From Pyrenochaeta sp. MPI-SDFR-AT-0127 (Eukaryota; Ascomycota; Dothideomycetes; Pleosporales; Cucurbitariaceae), in contig JAGTJM010000118.1 in NCBI GenBank assembly GCA_020747015.1, positions 1-58,780 of the forward strand: DNA of 58,780 nt. The letters are read 5' to 3'. The notes under the pieces were generated by a model. It was not told the origin of the DNA. It made no database searches and saw nothing but the letters and a program-made list of their open reading frames with translations. Position numbers and translations under genes: made by a program. Below, piece after piece: positions 9,690 to 20,469 of this stretch; within the stretch, counting starts at the first letter, position 1, and each line of letters starts with the position of its first letter.

Positions 9690-12600
9690 AGTAGTAATCT
9701 ATTTATATAGGCTCCTTAGGAGTCCTAGCTAATTTAGATACTTATTATAGAAGTCCTAAAGCTTATAAGGTGCGCCTATAAAGTTTAAGGCGTTATACTA
9801 AACTAGGTCTAGGTTATATCTAACCTACTTAACCTTATACTTTAGCTTTAAGTAGTAAAGCTTACTAGCTAGGATTTCCTCTACCTCCTATTCCTTAATA
9901 CCTTATATAGGCGTACTAGGCGGTTTTAGAGCCTCTTACTCTAGGAGGGGATTAGAGGGATCTTTATATAGGATATCTAGTATAAAGATATTATAGATCT
10001 TAGAGCTATATAGTAGTTTTAACCTATAAGAGTAGCCTACTTATTTAAGTATTTCGAAGAGACCCTCCTACTATTTAGATAGCTTTTAGCTAGGGCGGTT
10101 AGCTATAAGGTTCTTAGTTAATAAGTAAACCTTATTACTAATAATCTAGTTAATAGGCTAGTAGTAATAATCTATAATAGATCTTATTTAGTCCTAAGCC
10201 TTTTCTATATTCTTTTTAGCCTCTTACTACGCGTCGTATATATAGGTAGTAAGAGTAAGAGCCTCCTTATTATTTAGTATCTTAGAAAAGATTAACTTTA
10301 TAGGTTAGGCCTAATCCTAACTCTAGCGTAGTTTAGAGCTATATAAGACTTAATATAGTATTAATTTAAGTATATTATAAGGTAGCGTAACTTAAGCTTA
10401 ATTAATTATAGGTAATAGTTTACTCTAATTATCCTAATAATAGGATATAAAGGGCCTTAGCCTTTAATCTAAGTATTTATTTATAATCTCTATTTATCTA
10501 TCTATTTATTTATAATAGGCTGTAGATAGTTTTACCTTAATACCTATAATCTAATAGAATTTAGACTAGAATTAGGATATAAACTAGAGGCCGTAATCTA
10601 ATACTATACTTTTAGGTATAGGCTGGTTGGGTGGGTATACCCCCTAATCTTTCTTTTATTTATTCCTCTATTAATACTAGTCTAAATTAGATAAATTTTA
10701 GTTTATTTTATAGCTATTAGCTAGATCTATAAATCTAGAATTTTAATTACGCAATATATCTTTTATTACGTCAGTTATTTCAATACCCATTTTTCGATAC
10801 CCACCTAATTAGGCCACCAGTACCCACGCTTTAAAACCTTAATAACTTACGTAATTATTTTTTTAAAAAGAAATTTTATATATAAAAGTTATAGATATAG
10901 ATTAGATCTATAAAATAAGCTAAAAATTATTAAATTACGTTATAATTTAGGAAAGTTATAGCTAAAATAAGAGGTAACCCGCGGGGTAACCCAACCTCTA
11001 CCCATCGGCCACCCTATTTAGGTATATACCTAAAATAATAGATCTATTAGATAAATAGGGTAGCTATTCCCTAAGCGTTAATTATCTTATAGTAAGGGAT
11101 AGTAATAGCTTATTTAGATAAGTAGTTAATAATAACTATTATCTAGTTATATCTAGAGTAGTCTTAGGGGAACTCCTTAAAGTTAATATATAGATATTAT
11201 ATAGGCTAGTTAGGGATAGGGAGTAGTTATAGATAACTAGGGAGTTAACTCTATCTTAGATAGCCTTATTAGTAAGGGGTATAGTTCCTTATATAGCGTT
11301 TATAGGTAGCTCCTATACCTTTCTAGTAATAATAGTAAGCTAGGAGCTAATACGTCTTAGAGGCACTAGGGTAAGTAGAGGAGATCTAGTTATAGACCTC
11401 CCTAATAAGGTAGGTATAAAGTAAGGAGTTAATAGGTATATAAAGTCGATCTCTATAGAGTAGGAGTCTATTCTCTATCTAATATTACTTTAGTAGGTTT
11501 TTTTATTCTTCTATAAAGGATTACTAATTTTCTTAGAGGAGAGCCTTAATTAACTCTAGGGAGTCTAAGTTTATAACGCTCTAAAGAGAAGTAATTACTA
11601 AAATAGTTAACTCTTATAGAGGATAGTCCTTTAAGTAGTTTACTACTAGATTAGAGTTAATATAGGTATATAGCCTCTTAGGGCCTAGTAAGATATATAA
11701 GTAGTTATCTTACTATACTACTTTAATACTATTAACCTTCTATTTATATTAACTTAGGATATTAGCCCTAGTATTATTTACGCCTAGCGTATATTTAATT
11801 TAGAAGTTAAATAGTACTATAACCTCTACCTAATAGGCTTATTATATATTTAGTACTTTAGTAGTTATAAAGTATTTAAGAGAGTAGTAATCTAAGTATA
11901 CTTAGATTTAGTATTAAACTATAGATAGTTTAGGCCTCTATTTCGCGAATACGTATATAATTATAAAGAGTTCTTTATTATAGATTTCCTAGTTTAGTTT
12001 AGATCTAGATAGGGCGTAACTATAGAAGGTAATAGGATACTACTTTTTATTAGAGTACCTTTATAAAAGAACCCCTACAATTACGCTATCTAATATATCT
12101 ATTTCTATCTTTATTTTATATTTAGCGTTAAAATAGACTAGAGTTAGAATAGCTAAAAGCGTAGTCTTAATTTCCTTAAATACTTATTAATAATTAGGGG
12201 ACTATATAAAGGGATTTATAGGGCTCTAGAGAGTAATTATTAGTTTTATAATATATAAGAAGTCTTTAATAAATTACCTATAGAATCTAGTAAACCCTAG
12301 GAATAACTTTATACCTATAATTATAGTAGGTTTAGCCTAGTCTTAGAGGACTTTAACTTTAATAGGATCTACCTTAATTCCCTTATTTATTAAGATATAT
12401 CCTAAATATCTAGTATAAGTTATATAAAATTTACTCTTCTTAATATCTACCTAGAGACTAGCTATCTAAAGTTACTCTAGAACTTTACGAATATATTCCT
12501 AATAAGTTAGAATATCTTTAGAGTAGATTAGGATATTATCTAGGTAGGCTACGTAGAAGTTATCTAGATAGTTAATTAGGATATTATTTATATATCTTTA

Positions 12601-15400
12601 ATAGGTAGCGGGCCTATTATAAAGTCTAAAAGGTAGGACCTTATATTTATAGCTACTATAATAGGTCTAGAAGGACGTATACTCTTTAGATTTAGGATCT
12701 ATCCTAATCTTATTAAAGGTAGTATAGATATTAAACTTAGTAAAGATCTTAGCCTTAGATAGTCTTAATAATAACTTATCTATATAGGGTATTAGATAGG
12801 TATCTTTATATATAAGGTTATTTAACTTTTAATAGTCTACGTAGATACGTAGTTCTCCTCCTAGTTTCTTAATAGTAAGGATTAGAGAAGTAAAGGGGCT
12901 CTAACTTACTTTAATAAAACCTTTCTAAAGGTACTTAAGTACGTAAGCCTTAATAGCCTCTAGCTCTACTTAATTCTACTTATATAATAGGAGATACGTA
13001 TTTAGTAATAGTTCCTTAAGTATAATCTTATAGTTATAAGAGTAAGAAGGAGGTATCTTATTAGCGTCTACCTTATTAAACACGTCCTAATATAGATAAT
13101 AATAGGAGAGTAGTTAGTCTTAATTAGTTATACGTTCTCTAGCTTATCTTTATAATCTTAGAGTAATTAATTAATTTTATATAGGCTTATAGTAAAGAAC
13201 TTATTTTCTAGCTTTTTAAGATTAAAATAGAAAGTATTAGCTAAAATTAGGGTAACCTAAAAGATAAGTAGAGTAATAGGGGGCTTTTAGATAGGGGACT
13301 ACTTAGGCTTTAGTAGGATAGTATAGCGCCTTAGAGCTAGTAGCTTAAGTATACCTCGTATCTAGTAAAGTAAGTATAGGCTATTATTCTCCTAATACTC
13401 CTCCTTATCCTATAGGGTATCTTATTATTATATATTAAGCTTAACTTATCCTATAGGAGTAGTTAGGTAGAGCTATATAGGGATAGGAGGTAAGAGGTTA
13501 TAAGAGGCTAGATATTATAGAGGCTATACTATCTATAAGCGATCTATATTAAGTATAATCCTAAAGTATTTTAGCTAATAAAGGCTAATAATATAATCCT
13601 AAGCGCCTAGGTTAAGGATAATAAAGGGGTAATTAAGAATCTTACGTCTATTAATCTTTAAATATAGGCGAATATAGTAAGTAACGCTAGAAGATATCTA
13701 ATCCTTAAAGCCTTAAACTATAACCTAGTAGGGTAGCTTTTAGATAGGTTATTAAAGTACTATAGAAATAGAAGAAGTAATCTTAAATTAAGAAATAAGT
13801 AATCTTAGGCTCCTATATCTACTAGGGAATAGAGCTATACCCTAAGGTTATTATAATATAGAATAGAAGAAATAAGGAAATAAGAGCTATAGAATAAATA
13901 AGAGAGATTAAGACTAGATAGGTTATATTAGCTTAGGCCTAGGAAGGATTATCCTCCTAGGTAGTATTATTTCCTAACTAAATTAGATCTATATTATAAC
14001 TTTCTATAGCATCCTTAAATTCTTCTTCCTCTAGTTTAATCTAGTAAACCCGTAGTTTAGGATATTTATTAGTATAGTATCTAGGGTTACTATAATTATA
14101 GTAGTTACCTAGGGTTCTTTCTCTATCTAGTATAGGTATCTTTAAGGCTAGGCGATATATAGTAGGCTTAAAAGACTACGTAGTACTTAATAAGGGGGCT
14201 ATATAGGTTATCTTCTAGATAGGGTCTATAATAGGTTATTATATAACCTAAGTACTATTTTAAGGAATATTAGTAGGAGAGCTTATAACTAGATAGTTCT
14301 TCTACTCTATATCGTATACTATTAGGTACTCTACTATCTATTTAAAGGAGTTATTCTAGAGGCGCTTAAATCCTAGGTTAGGTACTTAAAGGCTAGGGAT
14401 AATCTTAATCTATAGGTAGTAAAACTACTCTAACTTAGGTATATATCCTTTTATAGCTATACTTAGAAAATATACCTTAAAGAGAGTAAAAGTTTCCTCT
14501 TTCCCTTATTATAATTAGTTAAATAGTACTCTATTCTCTACTATCTTATTTCTAGTAATAAAATAGGATTTTAGAAGATTAATTATCTATTTAGTAATCT
14601 AGAAGCTATCTATAGGGGAGTTAGCTAGGTATTAGGGCTCTAGGTATTCTCTTACTAACCCTATAGTATACCCCTATACTAAGGCTATATATACGCGCTC
14701 TATCTAATAGTAATCTAAGTTAATCTTAAGTTAGTCTTATATTAAAGCTTACTATTATCTAAAGCTAGGATTCTTCCTATTACTAAGATCGCTAATAGGA
14801 GGCGTCTTTTCTAACCTTATTATTCTACCTATAAGTTCTAGAGGAAGCGTTACTAAAGGAGGTAGATCTCTATAGGTTTATAGTTAGGAGTATTTTAGTA
14901 GTAGGTAGGGGTAATTAGGCTTAAAGGAGCTAGAGATAGGCTAAGCGCTAAGTCTATTTAGTTTAGTATAAACTTAATCTAGTTTACGCTATAACTTAGT
15001 AATCCTTATATTAGGTCTAATTATATTCTAATTCTCTACTATTATTAATTATATATTAGATTCTATTTCCTATTTAGAGTAACCCTCTATTTACTTATTA
15101 GCCTTAGGCTATATAATAATTTTTAACTAGGTAGCCTACTACTATATTAATCTTAATAAGGATAATACTCCTATTTAAGCTAATCCTTATTTAGGGGAAA
15201 TATTAGCTTAGGCTCTAATTCCTCTAGGTTATTAGTAGTCTCTAAGTTTCTACTCTAGCGCTCTACGTAACTTTCCTAAAGTTAATCCTTACGTAGTAGT
15301 ATAGGAAGTTCTAAACCTATAGGCTTTAGTTATTAGGAGATTAAGGGATCTAACTTTAGAATAATAGACTTTAATTATAAATAGATCTAAATTAGATTAT
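9690..15400 (-). pseudogene. chromovirus gag-pol remnant
   Basis: Minus-strand translation recovers family motifs between RIP stops. A gag zinc knuckle at about 14115-14058 has its cysteines turned to tyrosine (YYNYSNPRYYTNKYP where a CCHC box belongs). The reverse transcriptase reads YKVLPFRLYNRPATY and then YLDN in place of the YLDD active site (about 12552-12532), followed by GYILINKGIKVDPIKV and FLGFTRFYR. At the end, a chromodomain reads KLKYKVK.VRYNLDL.WYNA.NF after a VEEIL-like start (about 9895-9700). All these changes are G-to-A or C-to-T. Boundaries are approximate. A solo LTR and a hAT-like element interrupt the 3' part. Confidence 0.8.
10619..11016. mobile_element. hAT-like miniature (non-autonomous) element
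   Basis: 398 bp with imperfect terminal inverted repeats: TAGGCTGG on the left, and the complement of TAGGGTGG on the right, with further weaker matching inward. It is flanked by the perfect 8-bp duplication TTTAGGTA (10611-10618 and 11017-11024), the duplication size of hAT transposons. Several GGGTA / TACCC words recur near both ends, like the subterminal transposase-binding repeats of hAT elements. The interior is AT-rich with no coding capacity. It sits inside the integrase part of the chromovirus and is less damaged than its host. Confidence 0.75.
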
Positions 15401-15487
15401 ATTAATATAGGGGTTTAGATATAATCTTTTTAAATAAAGCGATATTATTAAGAAGCTATTACTAGTAGGAGTAAGTTCTTCTTATAA

Positions 15488-15785
15488 TATAATAATATAG
15501 GCGCTAAAGGGTTCTAAAATAGATCTAAGTATAACTTAAAGGTATATAGGAGTATATACTGCGTTAGATAACTAAGAATACCTCTATTCCTATAGGTCTA
15601 GTATAGAAGGATAAGAAGAACTTATCCTACTATCTACTACTAAAGAGCTATATTTATATGTAGGGAAATAGGGGTAATAGGCCTATTTAGGGTAGTATTA
15701 GAGGTAGGTCTAATACTACCTAAGTAGGACCCTTTATCCTATAGGAACGCGTGCGTGTCCCTATTTCTATATAATATTCGTTATA
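15488..15785 (-). repeat. chromovirus 5' LTR
   Basis: 298 bp, same length as its partner. The terminal TG has become TA through RIP; the other end reads TTCGTTATA. It is followed by the AGGCG target duplication at 15786-15790. It would have carried the promoter for minus-strand transcription of gag-pol. Confidence 0.9.
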
Positions 15786-16351
15786 AGGCGCTAATATAAG
15801 GCGAAGCCCTAGGCACGTAACTACTTACTAGGCTAAGGATAAGCGCTCGCTATACGCGTAACGAGCGTAATAAGCGCTTACTATATATATAATAAGTATA
15901 ATAAGTATATTATATATATAGATAAGAATAATATACCCTTATAGAATATTATAATTAACCTTAAGTTATTATTAAATACTACTATTTAATACTTAGAACT
16001 ACTTTAACCTACTTATCTATCTCTACTTACTCTAATCTAGAAGCTTACTAAGAAAGGAGCTCCTTAGTAATACTAGCTACTTTATATTATAGCTACTCTA
16101 CTAAGGATACTAAAACCCCCCTTTTAATATATATATAGCTATAGTAATAAGGAATTTCCTACGTAAGTACTATATTACTACTATTAACTAGCTAGTATAC
16201 TTACCTAATCTTAACCTAATTAAGTACCTCTAGTAGTACCTTAAGAAGCTTATATATAAATTCTATCTATAGTATAATAATTATAGTAAAGCTCTAGAAG
16301 AGTAGGATAGCTTTTACTATATATTAAAAGAGTACTAGCGTCGTATACTAG

Positions 16352-16768
16352 TGTTAAAAGGGGGGTTTTAGTATCCTTAGTAGAGTAGCTATAATATAAA
16401 GTAGCTAGTATTACTAAGAAGCTTCTTTCTTAGTAAGCTTCTAGATTAGAGTAAGTAGAGATAGATAAGTAGGTTAAAGTAGTTCTAAGTATTAAATAGT
16501 AGTATTTAATAATAACTTAAGGTTAATTATAATATTCTATAAGGGTATATTATTCTTATCTATATATATAATATACTTATTACGCTTATCGCGTATATAG
16601 CGAGCGCTTATTACGCTTATCGCGCGCATAGCGAGCGCTTATCCTTAGCCTAGCGAGCGGTCACGTGCCTAGGGCTTCGCCTTATATTAGCGCCTACAGT
16701 AATACTTATAGTTGGTCCGGAGTGTCCCTATCGGACGCATCCTTGCTCTTGAAACGAGGATCGTAACA
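16352..16768 (+). mobile_element. LTR copy B (solo LTR), 417 bp
   Basis: Starts TGTTAAAAGGGGGG and ends GATCGTAACA, giving the TGTTA...TAACA ends of an LTR. ACTAG is duplicated on both sides (16347-16351 and 16769-16773). It interrupts the Tc1 transposase C-terminus. It retains a GC-rich part (repeated gcgagcgctta words, then ggtcacgtg) that is partly lost in copy A. Copy A is the same family in the opposite direction about 220 bp away, so the two make a long inverted repeat. Confidence 0.88.
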
Positions 16769-17132
16769 ACTAGCTAAGCTAATCCAGCGCCTTATTATAA
16801 GTATACCACGACGAATCGCTGTATATAAGAAAGCGCGAGGGTGGTAAATAAAATACTAACTACGTGCGTAACTTCTACTTTAAAAATATTTTAATAATAT
16901 TATATATTGGCTGAGATACGTGGTGTTAAAGTTTAGTGTACATATGCTTATGAGGGTGGCTCGTGCGTGCGCGGCGAGAACTTTTGGAAGGGCACTGTAT
17001 ATACAGGGTTTAGAAAGCAAAGGCTTACCTGAATTCAGTATTTAATCAGGAAGAATCACATGATAAATTCGGTTAGTAGGCTAATTTTAATGCCTCTAGG
17101 TAACTTTATCTCTATGATTAGTTAGGTATCCT

Positions 17133-17490
17133 TGATAAACGGGGGTTGTTCTTAGTAGAGTCGCTTCGATATAAAGCAACTGGTGTCGCTGAAGCCAATT
17201 CTTAGTAGGCTTCTGGTTAGATCAATAATGATATAGACAAGGGTTAAAGTAGTTCCAAATCTCAACCAATAGTATTCGATAATATCTGGAGGTTAATCAC
17301 ACTGGAGCCCCAAGGGCTCATTGCTGTGATTCATATACAAAAGGCGCTTGTTACGCTCGTCCTTGGCAGAGCGAGCGGTCACGTGCAGCCCAGAGTATAC
17401 TGTTGTGACGGTTCCCTGTGTATCTTGATTGGCCGTGGGTGTCCCGTGTGGCGCTTCCTCACACGTCAGGATCCTTGGACCGCAAAATTA
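17133..17490 (+). repeat. LTR copy C, diverged relic of the same LTR family
   Basis: Just right of the Tc1 end, the sequence follows LTR copy B word by word with many substitutions: ggggg near the start, cttagtagagt, ataaagca, cttagtag.cttct, ttaaagtagttc, then gagcggtcacgtgc and a final gtgtccc segment. Divergence is spread over all base types rather than being purely RIP-like, suggesting an older copy. Ends are approximate and I see no target duplication. The short open frame at 17326-17520 lies in it and is not a gene. Confidence 0.6.
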
Positions 17491-18258
17491 CCCTCACAGG
17501 AAGTAGCCAAAAGGCTATGAGAAAGGCAAACTGTGCAGTAGGAGATTCACTGTAGAATAAAAAGCCATATTCGAAAAAAGGATAAAATAGTAGATCAAGA
17601 GCCCTCTTAGAGAGAGTGGCTAGGGAGTAGATTAGTAAAAGCTTAGTAAGCCGCGCTATGTCTAGCTAGGTTCAAAGGAACTAGACAGGAAATGAAAGCC
17701 TTCTAACCCTGAAAAGTATCTGAAGCTTCGGGCGATTCGAAAGCGAGCCATTGCAAACTTTAAATCTGCTTAAGAATATTCCATCACTAAGAGTCGCAAA
17801 TGAGGTTTTGCATAGCTGCAACCGATTCACCACAAAATGTACCCCTCAAAGCCAAGGCGATGTGCTCGGTGATATGGAAGTTCCACGGCGGTCGATCGCT
17901 AGAAAGAGTTTGGTTTCAAACACCGCCAAAGGCCGATGTATTCCTCTAGAGGCTGAATAACCAATCGAAGGCCTCTGGGCTCGGCTACGTTATGTAGGTT
18001 CTTAAAGGGTTTCCCGCGTATGCCTTACGCGTATCTTAATGCCTCACACCTCGGGTTAACGCAGCCCGTACAACAGCATTCTGGTGAACTCTGCTGAAAA
18101 TAACAGCCCTTTTTTGACCATTTGGCAGCAGCATGATGGCGATGATGAGAATTTGAGCATGATTAAATAGCTGGAGAATATTAGTATTATATGCTCGATT
18201 CTCCTTCAAGCAGAACCTTTTGTTGCTTCTATGCCATCGCTCGACCTAAGTTATAGTC
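17491..18258. other. intergenic, promoter side of the GH43 gene
   Basis: Mixed composition. A short frame at 17751-17960 has no recognisable content. A TTAAATA word near 18163 could serve as a core promoter for the gene starting at 18259. Nothing else is supported. Confidence 0.4.
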
Positions 18259-20227
18259 ATGTATCGCAAGCTATTCGCCCTCTCGTACCTTGCCACGCTT
18301 GCCCAAGCTGTTTACATCGTCCCAGGCGCTCACTGGCGAGATACTAATGGCAACCTGGTTAATGCGCACGCCGGCGGCGTGAACTACGATGAAGAAACAA
18401 AGACTTTTTGGCTTTTTGGAGAGTACAAGGTCGAGGGCCACACTGAGGGCGGTGGTATACGAGTGTACAGCTCCAAGGATCTTGCCGAATGGAAAGACCA
18501 TGGGCTTGCTCTAGGTATGTGCCATAATTCTGGCATTGATTGTCAGGGTAGTTCCTAATCTTTCCATCGCCTAGCACCAATCAAAGGTCATCCGCGTATC
18601 GATCCGTCAATGGTGATCCAGCGCCCAAAGGTCGCATATGCTCAGAGTACGGGCAAGTACAACGTAAGTGCGCAAGCAGAATTCCATTCTCTAGTCGCTG
18701 ACCACAAATAACGATAGATGTGGTGGCACGCCGATGCACCTAATCGCGCATACAACTGGTTACTGCAAGGCCATGCTATCGCCGACAACTACTCTGGCCC
18801 TTATACCTATGTAGACGCATATCAACCCTTAGGCAACTGGTCCCAGGACTTTGGTTTGTTCACTGATCCCGACACTAAGCGCTCGTATGCAATGTATTCT
18901 AACGGTGACCGTCGGGAGGGCCGAGACGTATACCTAACATCTTACAACGAAGATGTCACACATTTAGACCAAGTAGTGTTCAGGTGGGACAAATCAGATC
19001 TTGAAGCACCCAGCATCGTGAAGACAGAAGTTGGGTACTTTGCGATCATGAGTCATAAGACGGGATATCGTCCGAACAGTATGCGACCGAATCTAATAAA
19101 CATGTTAAAGAGCACTTTTGGCTGAACTCACGCAGATGTTGTCGCCTACCACGCTGACAAACTCGAGGGACCATGGTCTCAGCCTTGGATCGTCAACCCA
19201 CTTAACACACGAGGGCTGAACTCGCAATCCGGGAACACCCTAACAATTCGAGGTTCGAAGAAGACCACGCATTTGTACCTCGGCGACAGAGTAAGATAAT
19301 AATTGGCATTTAAGGTCGTCTGACTTGACTAATGCCGATGTAGTGGGACTTGAATGCCAACTGGGAAGCCACATATGTTTGGCTTCCTTTCATCATTGAT
19401 AGTGAGAAGAAGTCACTGAAAATCGAGTGGATTGACGTCTACGATCTTGATGTGTAAGTCTTCCATCAAAAAGGTGTACGCCGTTCATCTAATAGATTAC
19501 AAGGCAAACCGGCGAATGGACTGCAGTCGAAGGTCACACCTACTATAGTGCTGATGCGACGCTTAAGGGTAACGCCTTCCATCAAGAAGCGGTACGTAAA
19601 AGTCTATTGAATGTTTTTGAACCTCACTAACCCAAGCTGCAGCCATTTGCCAGTAACGGCACGATCGCTACAGGCATAAGTGGAAACGACAGCACGATCA
19701 CGTTCCAGGTAGAAGGGGAAGGTGGTGAGCAGTGGGTATCGTTCTATTATCAGAGCAAGTTCTCCAAATAGTCTTCCGCTATTGTCACTTAATGCTGACC
19801 TATTGCAGACACTGATGACATGGGTTTTGGAGATTCACCTTTCGGGTCACCCGATAGGATCGGCGGTATTTGGATTCTCCGCCGCTACGGTTGGGTAGAA
19901 GTCAATAATGACCCTGCGACTCGACAGCAGCTCTCCATGAAAGATACTCATAAAGGCATCATCATGGCTTCGCCACTAGCACTGAATTTGACGCAAGGTC
20001 TGAACAACATCACCTTAGGAGGATTATCAAACGGTAACGGAACTAAGGCGGCTGACGTCGACAAGATCATTGTATATCCGTTGGAGACACCAACTGCAGG
20101 AAATGCGTCGTCCAATAATCCACAGACATCCGCAACAGCCCAGTTTACGGGTAGTGCACCTGTAGTTGGCGTATCATCCCTGTTATGCTTCGCTGCCGTG
20201 CTTGCCGGATACCTGTGGCAGACCTAA
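18259..20227 (+). CDS. GH43 exo-beta-1,3-galactanase-like protein, GPI-anchored, 529 aa
   Basis: Eight exons: 18259-18514, 18575-18663, 18718-19078, 19136-19290, 19344-19453, 19504-19591, 19643-19754, 19809-20227. All frames join. The seventh intron is GC-AG (donor gcaagt at 19755). The product has a signal peptide (residues 1-17), then the GH43 subfamily seen in fungal galactan 1,3-beta-galactosidases: GAHWRDTNGNLVNAHAGGV, WLFGEYK, RPKVAYAQSTGKYNMWWHAD, LEAPSIVK (the Glu is the likely general acid), SHKTGYRPN and YLGDRWD. A C-terminal CBM35-like domain follows from about residue 330, and the tail ends in a hydrophobic GPI signal. It should act on beta-1,3-galactan side-chain-bearing polymers (arabinogalactan) at the cell surface. 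The usual RDE/RDM site reads SQDFG here. The call is strong for family, moderate for substrate. Confidence 0.85.
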
Positions 20228-20469
20228 GGATATCAACGCTAGGGCTCGTAGTGGAAATAGAACCAATAATATTCATTTTCGCTGTCTTGGGCTGGAATTA
20301 CTTCAAAGCTGACAGACTTTTCGGCGTGACCTTCAACATTCGTATCATCGACCCAAGCCTTCTGGATACCCATGCACAATCTATGTATAAGCCGACACAT
20401 CGCACCTATACCATGTGTGAGGATAATTTACGTCCGGACCTGAATCATAGCCCCGTTACTTATCCGGGG

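Larger units (their letters stand above)
7961..15785 (-). mobile_element. Ty3/gypsy chromovirus, full-length but RIP-destroyed
   Basis: Two direct 298-bp LTRs (7961-8258 and 15488-15785) bound the element, and the 5-bp duplication AGGCG sits at 7956-7960 and 15786-15790. Read on the minus strand from the right LTR, the order is gag with a zinc knuckle (about 14.06-14.12 kb), reverse transcriptase (about 12.25-12.8 kb), RNase H/integrase, then a chromodomain (about 9.70-9.90 kb). This is the Ty3/gypsy order with the chromodomain that defines chromoviruses. Total length is 7825 bp, of which about 0.7 kb are two later insertions. It lies inside LTR copy A. Confidence 0.9.
7883..16129 (-). mobile_element. 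LTR copy A (inverted solo LTR), split by the chromovirus
   Basis: The two pieces 7883-7960 and 15791-16129 join across the chromovirus insertion (whose AGGCG duplication is part of this LTR). Together they form a roughly 420-bp sequence that is the reverse complement of LTR copy B at 16352-16768, after allowing for C/T and G/A changes. The damaged ends fit a canonical TGTTA...TAACA LTR (here tatta and taata). I could not find matching 5-bp target duplications, and Tc1 transposase sequence is missing at the junction, so this insertion was probably followed by a deletion. It is more RIP-damaged than copy B. Confidence 0.75.
7287..16859 (+). pseudogene. Tc1-type transposase, RIP-destroyed and interrupted
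   Basis: Pieces lie at 7287-7882, 16130-16351 and about 16774-16859 on the plus strand. The first piece begins with an MPP start, then RRRPNLTV followed by a helix-turn-helix (SATVT.V...FSRSERGIRDI). Further on it has a degraded version of the first catalytic aspartate region (FLDKYSF where the family has a SDEC-like core). The second piece holds the ITTINW..Y.P.LN.I...L motif around the third catalytic residue. The third ends PRRIA...ARGW, the usual Tc1 C-terminus. Stops are nearly all TAA/TAG where CAA, CAG or TGG is expected, the signature of RIP. The segment with the second catalytic aspartate is missing. The gene cannot encode an active enzyme. Confidence 0.8.
7203..16997 (+). mobile_element. 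Tc1/mariner element, RIP-damaged, expanded to 9.8 kb by nested insertions
   Basis: The two ends are inverted repeats of 29 bp (7203-7231 and 16969-16997, two mismatches) beginning CAGTGCCC, flanked by TA on both sides (7201-7202 and 16998-16999), the target duplication of Tc1/mariner elements. The left part holds a damaged helix-turn-helix coding region from the ATG at 7287. The right part holds the DDE-transposase C-terminus. Subtracting the inserted LTR elements leaves about 1.1 kb of Tc1 sequence, somewhat short for the family. About 70 codons seem to be missing between the halves, where LTR copy A sits. The terminal repeats are well preserved whereas the interior is heavily C-to-T/G-to-A converted. 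Confidence 0.88.

Noticed and set aside
17326..17520. 64-codon frame
   Set aside because: Lies inside the decayed LTR copy C.
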